A stretch of 10,035 bases of DNA from an uncultured Lysobacteraceae bacterium (GTDB lineage: Bacteria > Pseudomonadota > Gammaproteobacteria > Xanthomonadales > Rhodanobacteraceae). The notes beneath the pieces are model-generated. The model made no database searches, was not told the origin of the DNA, and saw only the letters and a list, made by a program, of their open reading frames with translations. The position numbers and the translations under genes are program-made. Positions 5,505 through 10,035 of this stretch are shown here, in pieces (within the stretch, counting starts at the first letter, position 1; the number at the start of each line of letters is the position of its first letter). The stretch is from NCBI GenBank assembly GCA_946480705.1, contig CAMLLF010000083.1:1-10035 (forward strand), given 5' to 3'.

Positions 5505-6743
5505 TCAGAGACTGCGCCGCGGCGGCACGAGCAGATCGCCGAACAGCAGTCCCGCCACCAGCGACACCAGGATCGTGATCAGCGAGAACGCCGTGTCCAC
5601 GCCGAGGAACACATCGCGCTCGAACACGAACGACAGGCTCTTGAAGCCGACGCTGCCCGGCACGAGCAGAATGATGCCGGGCTCGCGGATCACGGCACCC
5701 GGACGCTGGTACCAGGTCGCGTAGAGATTGCTGACCGCGCCGACGCCGAGCCCGGCAATGAACACGCCGAATTCCGGGCCGAACTGCGCACCGCCGAGCC
5801 GCGTCAGCGCATAGCCGAACATGACCGATCCGACCACGATGAAGCCGTCGCGCGGTGCGCTGCGAAACAGCACGGCGAACGACAGCGCCCCCGCGCCGAG
5901 CCCCAGCCATTCGACCCAGAGCGGCACGGCCGGCAGCACTTCGCTCGGCGGCACCACGCCGATCACGCGACAGAGCTGGGTCGCGGCGACGGCACCGAAC
6001 GTCAGCTTCAGCAACGTGGCGGTCGCGCCGGCCATGCGCGCGACGCCCGACACGAGATGCTGGCTCGACAGCTCGCGCACCGCGGTCGTCAGCGTCATGC
6101 CCGGCAGCAGCACGATGAGGCTCGCGAGCACGACCGCGTTGAGCGTCAGCGGCGCGACGTAGGCGCTGAACAGCGTCGCGATCGTCGTCACCAGCAGCGC
6201 CGACACGGCCTCGAAGCTGTTCGACAGCCGCGGCCGCCGCTCGGCGCCGAGCGCGAGCAGGCCGATCAGCCAGCCCAGCAGCGCGACGACGAGCAGGTCC
6301 ATCCACGACGCGCGCAGCAACGTCGCGACGCTGGCCGAGGCCGTGCCGAAACTCAGCACGGTCAGCCAGCGCGTGCGCCGGCTCGGTGGACGGCCGAGTT
6401 CCAGCAACTGGCGGTAGCCGGCCTGCAGATCGAGGCTGCCGTCGATGACGCGGTCGGCGATCTCGTCGACGGTGCAAAGCCGGCGCAGATTGACCTGGCC
6501 GGGCGCGAGCCGGATCACCTGCGTGATGTCCGCGACCGCGTCGAGTTCGCGGCTCTGTTCGGCGAAGGACAGCACGATCGACGGCGGCGTCGACAGCACG
6601 TCGCAGACGAGCCCCAGCCGCGCGCTGACCTTGCCGATCGCCTCTTCCAGACGCGGCGCCGCCGTGCCGTATTCGTGCAGGCGCCGCGCGAGCGCGATGA
6701 CGAAGCCGACGCGGTCCTTCAGCGACGCGGTTCGGTCGTTCAT
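5505..6743 (-). CDS. Threonine/serine exporter family protein (ThrE-type, N- and C-domains fused)
   Basis: This 412-residue inner-membrane protein resembles ThrE-type exporters, which expel threonine and serine by the proton gradient. The N-terminal cytoplasmic part (about 1-120) is YjjP-like, opening with FVIALARRLHEYGTAAPRLE (14-33) and including STPPSIVLSF (51-60). Membrane helices follow from about 125, with LLPGMTLTTAVREL (212-225) carrying the family P-G. The second, YjjB-like half (about 275-405) contains LVPGSVGFKSLSF (360-372). In E. coli the two halves are separate proteins, YjjP and YjjB; here they are one chain, as in Corynebacterium ThrE. The ATG at 6743 gives the expected N-terminus. 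The frame stays open upstream to 6977, but that would overlap the divergent permease and has no family features. No clear Shine-Dalgarno. The substrate is inferred from family only; aromatic or other amino acids, or related acids, are possible. Confidence 0.88.
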   Translation of the reverse strand: MNDRTASLKDRVGFVIALARRLHEYGTAAPRLEEAIGKVSARLGLVCDVLSTPPSIVLSFAEQSRELDAVADITQVIRLAPGQVNLRRLCTVDEIADRVIDGSLDLQAGYRQLLELGRPPSRRTRWLTVLSFGTASASVATLLRASWMDLLVVALLGWLIGLLALGAERRPRLSNSFEAVSALLVTTIATLFSAYVAPLTLNAVVLASLIVLLPGMTLTTAVRELSSQHLVSGVARMAGATATLLKLTFGAVAATQLCRVIGVVPPSEVLPAVPLWVEWLGLGAGALSFAVLFRSAPRDGFIVVGSVMFGYALTRLGGAQFGPEFGVFIAGLGVGAVSNLYATWYQRPGAVIREPGIILLVPGSVGFKSLSFVFERDVFLGVDTAFSLITILVSLVAGLLFGDLLVPPRRSL

Positions 6744-6756
6744 GCGGCGGCTCGGC

Positions 6757-6762
6757 GATAAT
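6757..6762 (+). promoter_or_regulatory. Possible -10 box in the 57-bp divergent gap
   Basis: GATAAT matches the -10 consensus at 5 of 6 positions, 38 bp before the permease ATG. No good -35 is seen at 16-18 bp. The same bases read GATTAT on the other strand, so a short symmetric AT-rich core may serve both genes. Confidence 0.3.
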
Positions 6763-6800
6763 CGACCGCTTGGTCGTAGAGGAAGGCGGGACGTAGGGAC

Positions 6801-7679
6801 ATGGGTCTGGGCGAAGCGCTGGCGATCTTGAGTGCATTGGCCTGGTCGGCCGGCGTGATTATCTACAAACGGCTCGGCGAAACGATCGCGCCGACGCGCC
6901 TGAACCTCATGAAAAATCTGATCGTGCTCGGCTTCCTGCTGCCGAGCCTCGCGCTGATCGGCGGCCCGCCGCCGCAACTGGGCGCCGCCGACCTCGCGAT
7001 CACGCTGCTGTCGGGCATGATCGGCATCGCCCTCGCCGACAGCCTGTACCTGACCGCGCTGAACCGCCTCGGCGCCGCGCGCATGGGCATCCTCGGCAAT
7101 TTCTACAGCCCGTTCGTGATCCTGCTGTCGTTCGTGTTCCTCGGCGAGCGGCTGCAGCCGCTGCAGATGGCCGGCTTCGTGCTCGTCACGAGCGGCGTGC
7201 TCGTCGTCGGCGGGCGCACCGCGACCGAACCGGCGCAGCGCCGCGAACTGCGCCGCGGCCTGCTGCTCGGCATCGGATCGATCGCGCTGATGGCGCTCGC
7301 GATCGTGCTGGTCAAGCGCGTGCTCGAGACCCAGCCGTTGATCTGGATGGTCGCGCTGCGCATGGCCGGCGGTGTCGGCGGGCTGTTGCTGCTGTTCGCG
7401 CTGCGCCGCGAAGCGCCGTGGCCGCGCGCCGAAGAACGCGCGCGCATCCGCTGGCCGGTGGTACTGCTCGGCGCGTTCGTCGGCCAGTACCTGTCAATGC
7501 TGTTCTGGCTCGGCGGATACAAATATACGAGCGCCTCGGTCGCGGCGATCCTCAACGAGACCACGTCGATCTTCATCGTGATCCTCGCCGCGATCTTCCT
7601 GCACGAAGCGCTGACCCGTCGCAAGCTGCTCGGCGTCGCGCTGACGATATCGGGCGTGGCCTGCATGCTGCTCGCCTGA
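6801..7679 (+). CDS. DMT-superfamily permease with two EamA repeats
   Basis: This 292-residue protein has about ten hydrophobic helices in two homologous halves, the layout of the drug/metabolite transporter (EamA) family. Repeat 1 (about 4-137) starts GEALAILSALAWSAGVIIYK (4-23) and ends FVFLGERLQPLQMAGFVLVT (111-130). Repeat 2 (about 154-291) ends with FLHEALTRRKLLGVALTISG (266-285). These F-L-x-E-x-L endings before a final helix are typical of EamA domains. Such permeases usually export amino acids, nucleosides, metabolites or toxic compounds; the sequence does not show the substrate. It diverges from the ThrE-like gene across 57 bp, so two metabolite exporters may share a control region. 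The ATG at 6801 follows a GGGA-containing leader but no ideal ribosome site. It ends 5 bp from the convergent AlkB gene with no terminator hairpin between. Confidence 0.92.
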   Translation: MGLGEALAILSALAWSAGVIIYKRLGETIAPTRLNLMKNLIVLGFLLPSLALIGGPPPQLGAADLAITLLSGMIGIALADSLYLTALNRLGAARMGILGNFYSPFVILLSFVFLGERLQPLQMAGFVLVTSGVLVVGGRTATEPAQRRELRRGLLLGIGSIALMALAIVLVKRVLETQPLIWMVALRMAGGVGGLLLLFALRREAPWPRAEERARIRWPVVLLGAFVGQYLSMLFWLGGYKYTSASVAAILNETTSIFIVILAAIFLHEALTRRKLLGVALTISGVACMLLA

Positions 7680-7684
7680 GTCCG

Positions 7685-8302
7685 TCAGCCGATCTGCCGG
7701 AACGTCAGGTTGATTCGCGGCTCGACCACGCGCAACGCGCGCGGCAGGTCGTGCCGATAGTTGCGCTGGGTCGCGCCGGCCATGAGCAGCAGGCTGCCCG
7801 ACGGCAGCGGCAGATCGAGCATCGACGCCGGATCGCGCTTGTGCCGCAGCCGGAAACGCCGCGTCGCGCCGAAGCTCAGCGATGCGATCGTCGGCTCGGG
7901 TCCGAGTTCGCGTTCGTCGTCGCTGTGCCAGCCCATGCTGTCGCGGCCGTCGCGGTAGAGATTGCAGAGCACGCTGTTGAACGGCTGCGCACAGAGCGTT
8001 TCGAGTTCGCTGCGCAGTCGGGAAAGTACCGGCGTCCACGGATGCGGCGCGAAGCGCGTGCCCGAATAGGTGTAGACCGCGCCCGCATCGCCGACCCAGC
8101 ACGACAGCCGCGGCGACGCGACGCGCCGGCCGAAGATCTGCAGGTGGTGCTGCTCCCAGGCGATCTCCGCACGCAGTCGCGCGAACAGCGCGGCGGGATC
8201 GGCGAACAGACCGGTCGCAAAGTGCAGCGTCGCGCCCGGCAACGCCGGCAGCGGCTGCCACTGCGGCGCCGCGAGGAGCGTTCCGACCGGGCCCGCGGTC
8301 AC
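7685..8302 (-). CDS. AlkB-like 2-oxoglutarate/Fe(II)-dependent dioxygenase
   Basis: AlkB-family enzymes oxidise methyl and other alkyl lesions on DNA or RNA bases, using 2-oxoglutarate, O2 and Fe(II). In this 205-residue protein the iron ligands are all visible: H126-x-D128 in MGWHSDDE (123-130), and H184 in NYRHDLPR (181-188). The 2-oxoglutarate and substrate motif R-x-N-x-T-F-R is RINLTFR (196-202). FNSVLCNLYRDGRDSMG (108-124) and LSFGATRRFRLRHK (142-155) are also typical. Length and motifs suit the ALKBH2/3-like or second bacterial AlkB group rather than the E. coli adaptive-response protein. The start is GTG at 8302, overlapping the TGA of the CoA-transferase gene (GTGA), so the gene is probably translated from that mRNA. 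No signal peptide; expected in the cytoplasm. No Ada-box or LexA-like operator is seen nearby, so damage control is not shown. Confidence 0.92.
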   Translation of the reverse strand: MTAGPVGTLLAAPQWQPLPALPGATLHFATGLFADPAALFARLRAEIAWEQHHLQIFGRRVASPRLSCWVGDAGAVYTYSGTRFAPHPWTPVLSRLRSELETLCAQPFNSVLCNLYRDGRDSMGWHSDDERELGPEPTIASLSFGATRRFRLRHKRDPASMLDLPLPSGSLLLMAGATQRNYRHDLPRALRVVEPRINLTFRQIG

Positions 8303-9498
8303 GCGCCGGTGACGCCGCGCGCACGCAAGGCCGCGCGCGCGTCGGCGTCGACGCCGAGTTCAGCCAGCACCTCGTCGGAATGCTGGCCCAGCGCCGGCGG
8401 CGGCCGCGGCGCGAGCTGCGGGTGTGCGTCGCGCCGCAGCGGGTTCGCCACCTGCGGCAGCGGGCCCCAGCGGTCGTGGATCTGTTCGGCGCGCAGGCCG
8501 CGCGCGGCGACCTGCGAGTGCGCGAACACCTGGGCCAGATCGTTGACCGGCCCGGCCGGGACACCGGCTTCGTCGAAGCGCCGCAGCCAGTCCTGCGTCG
8601 CGTGCTGCGCAAGGCGTGCGGCGATCGCCGCGACCAGCGCATCGCGCGCGGCGACGCGACCCGCATTCGTCGCGAAGCGCGGATCGGCGGCGAGCGCGTC
8701 GAGCCCAACTGCGGCGCAGAAGCGGCGGAACTGATCGTCGTTGCCGACCGCGAGCATCAGATGGCCGTCGGCCGTCGCGAATGCCTGATACGGCGCGATG
8801 TTCGGATGCGCCGTGCCGTGGCGCGCCGGCGCCTCGCCGCCGACGAGGTAGTTCATGCTCTGGTTCGCGAGCCAGCCGACCTGGCAGTCGAACAGCGCGA
8901 GATCGAGCCGGCTGCCTCGGTCGGTACGCGCACGCTCGTGCAGCGCTGCGAGAATCGCCGTCGCCGCGTACATGCCGCACATGATGTCGCTGACGGCGAT
9001 GCCGACCTTCATCGGCCCGCCGTCTTCCGCGCCGGTCAGCGACATGAGTCCGGCTTCGGCCTGGATCATCGCGTCATAGCCCGCGCGATGCGCGTTCGGC
9101 CCGTCCTGGCCGAACCCCGTGATCGAGCAATAGACGAGCCGCGGATTCAGCACCGACAGGCTCGTGTAGTCCAGCCCGTAGCGCGCAAGCGTGCCCGGCA
9201 GATAGTTTTCGACGAGCACGTCGCTGATCGCCGCGAGCCGCCGCACGACGTCCTGGCCTTCCGCCGTCGTGAAATCGAGCGCAAGCGATCGTTTGCCGCG
9301 ATTGCAACAAAGGAAATATGCCGCAACTGTGTCACCGTCGGCCGCATCGAGGAACGGCGGCCCCCAGCGGCGCGTATCGTCGCCGCCCGCGGGCTTCTCG
9401 ATCTTGACGACGTCGGCGCCGTAGTCGGCCAGCAGCTGCGTACACCACGGGCCGGCGAGGATGCGGGAGAGGTCGAGGACGCGGAGGCCGGAGAGCAT
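8299..9498 (-). CDS. CaiB/BaiF (class III) CoA-transferase family protein
   Basis: Family III CoA-transferases move CoA between organic acids as interlocked dimers through an aspartyl intermediate; some relatives are racemases. The 399-residue protein has the usual opening LRVLDLSRILAGPWCTQLLA (5-24), then DYGADVVKIEKPAGGDDTR (25-43) and NRGKRSLALDF (66-76). Further on come the SDVLVENYLPG patch (92-102) and RAGYDAMIQAEAGLMS (138-153), whose D142 corresponds to the catalytic aspartate. The C-terminal part includes GVPAGPVNDL and the PLRRDAHPQLAPR region. Length is close to the roughly 400 residues of formyl-, succinyl- and glutaryl-type enzymes; the substrate cannot be read. The ATG at 9498 gives the family N-terminus, but the leader is pyrimidine-rich with no Shine-Dalgarno because the heptad repeat ends just upstream. 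The truncated amidase lies upstream on the same strand and the AlkB gene overlaps downstream. Confidence 0.93.
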   Translation of the reverse strand: MLSGLRVLDLSRILAGPWCTQLLADYGADVVKIEKPAGGDDTRRWGPPFLDAADGDTVAAYFLCCNRGKRSLALDFTTAEGQDVVRRLAAISDVLVENYLPGTLARYGLDYTSLSVLNPRLVYCSITGFGQDGPNAHRAGYDAMIQAEAGLMSLTGAEDGGPMKVGIAVSDIMCGMYAATAILAALHERARTDRGSRLDLALFDCQVGWLANQSMNYLVGGEAPARHGTAHPNIAPYQAFATADGHLMLAVGNDDQFRRFCAAVGLDALAADPRFATNAGRVAARDALVAAIAARLAQHATQDWLRRFDEAGVPAGPVNDLAQVFAHSQVAARGLRAEQIHDRWGPLPQVANPLRRDAHPQLAPRPPPALGQHSDEVLAELGVDADARAALRARGVTGA

Positions 9499-9512
9499 GG
9501 CGAGGAAAGAGT

Positions 9513-9591
9513 CTCGATGAGTGAGAAATGAGTGAAGGCTGGGCGGGCTCCCGCCGGCGGTTACTCACTTCTCGTTCCTCATTTCTGACTC
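9513..9591. repeat. Heptad-patterned inverted repeat filling the amidase/CoA-transferase junction
   Basis: The left arm GAGTGAGAAATGAGT (9519-9533) pairs at 12 of 15 positions with the right inner arm (9563-9577). The right outer end, 9578-9591, is an inverted copy of 9519-9532 with one mismatch. Read on the minus strand the right side is GAGTCAG, AAATGAG, GAACGAG, AAGTGAG, units of seven that share an AG end. A GC hairpin lies at the centre (GGCGGG, CT, CCCGCC; 9542-9555). The amidase TGA (9579-9581) is inside the right arm, so the repeat supplies the last codons. The form suggests a short mobile or REP/MITE-like intergenic element; no transposase is present. I recall similar CTCATTTCTCAC-type repeats in xanthomonad genomes but cannot check. 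Confidence 0.65.
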
Positions 9592-10035
9592 GGATATTCC
9601 GGCGCCGCATCCAGCGCCGCCGCGCAGACCTCGGCGAGTTCCAGCAGGCGCAGGTCCGAGCCCGGCGGGCCGACGAACTGCAGGCCGAGCGGCAGGCCTT
9701 CCTGCGTGCGACCCATCGGAATGCTGAGCGCCGGGCAGCCCGCGAGACTCGCGAAACTCGTGAACTGCGCCTGCTCGGCCGGTTCGGGTTCGTCCAGGCG
9801 CGCCGCGGCGCCGGGCGTCGTCGGCAGCACGAGCACATCGACCTCGGCGAATATGCGGCGCGCCTTGAGCACGGACGCATCGAGCATGCGGTCGGCGGCC
9901 ACGTAATCGCTCGCGGATTTCGCCGCGGCGAAATCGAGCATGCCGCGGAACGCCGGCGACAGCGGATGCTGCGTGTCGGCGAGATCCTCGGCGAAGGTCT
10001 GGCGCATTTCCGCTTCCATCAGCAGCAGCCCGGCG
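9579..10035 (-). CDS. Amidase signature family protein, C-terminal part (gene runs off the right edge)
   Basis: The frame is open from the window edge to TGA at 9579-9581, giving about 151 residues of the C-terminus. It resembles the end of amidase-signature enzymes (GatA, AmiD and acylamidase group), which hydrolyse amides to acid and ammonia. The visible part starts with AGLLLMEAEMRQTF. It contains DVLVLPTTPGAAARLDEPE, and the family's last conserved block is FTSFASLAGCPALSIPMG followed by GLPLGLQFVGPPGSDLRLLE. The catalytic Lys-Ser-Ser residues lie in the missing N-terminal part, so activity cannot be judged here. The internal Met codon at 10017-10019 is not the start, because the sequence upstream still reads as family. 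The last codons (SQK and the stop) lie in the heptad repeat, so insertion or growth of the repeat may have replaced the original tail. The CoA-transferase gene follows 80 bp downstream and could act on the released acid; this is inference. Confidence 0.88.
   Translation of the reverse strand, partial: AGLLLMEAEMRQTFAEDLADTQHPLSPAFRGMLDFAAAKSASDYVAADRMLDASVLKARRIFAEVDVLVLPTTPGAAARLDEPEPAEQAQFTSFASLAGCPALSIPMGRTQEGLPLGLQFVGPPGSDLRLLELAEVCAAALDAAPEYPSQK

Noticed and set aside
6744..6977. N-terminal extension of the ThrE-like protein
   Set aside because: It would overlap the start of the divergent permease gene and adds Arg-rich sequence without family features.
7418..8734. Long plus- and minus-strand frames of about 400 codons overlapping the permease, AlkB and CoA-transferase genes
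   Set aside because: They are Arg/Ala-rich and cross gene boundaries where three well-supported genes use other frames.
9513..9591. CRISPR-like array
   Set aside because: The units are 7 bp and contiguous with inverted symmetry; there are no spacers and no cas genes.

Overview
This is a strongly GC-rich stretch of an ordinary proteobacterial chromosome. The gene content fits a gammaproteobacterium of the Xanthomonadales (Lysobacterales) type. The clues are a PssA of that group's style, a bacterial ProS with the editing insertion, two DUF4124 proteins, a short H-NS-family protein with the TWSGRG signature, a one-piece ThrE-type exporter, and an intergenic heptad repeat that I recall from this group. 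The taxonomic call is inference. I see no tRNA, rRNA, CRISPR array, insertion sequence or phage gene.

Layout. Positions 1-1195 (minus) hold pssA (phosphatidylserine synthase) followed by the start of a GAF-domain sensor gene. The sensor gene begins in a GTGA overlap with the pssA stop and runs off the left edge. A 244-bp divergent region (1196-1439) carries two small dyads and a leader hairpin. It leads to two tandem plus-strand genes for DUF4124 envelope proteins (1440-2205). These converge on proS (2248-3948, minus) across a perfect 16-bp hairpin. Upstream of proS on the same strand is an uncharacterised 287-residue protein (4058-4921, minus), separated from proS by a 12-bp hairpin. A 262-bp divergent region with an AT-richer dyad precedes an H-NS-family gene (5184-5498, plus).

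The H-NS gene converges within 6 bp on a ThrE-like amino-acid exporter (5505-6743, minus). That gene diverges from a DMT/EamA permease (6801-7679, plus). The permease converges within 5 bp on an AlkB-type dioxygenase (7685-8302, minus). The dioxygenase start overlaps the stop of a class III CoA-transferase gene (8299-9498, minus). A truncated amidase gene (9579 to the right edge, minus) lies upstream. The 80-bp amidase/CoA-transferase junction is almost entirely an inverted, heptad-patterned repeat, and that repeat supplies the amidase stop codon.

How the genes work together. pssA and proS are housekeeping genes (phospholipid synthesis, translation). The two transporters, amidase and CoA-transferase look like small-molecule metabolism. 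Amidase, CoA-transferase and AlkB probably share a transcript. I found no convincing new multi-gene system. The items most worth a second look are the heptad repeat at 9513-9591, the uncharacterised protein at 4058-4921, the tandem DUF4124 pair, and the two GTGA-coupled gene pairs.
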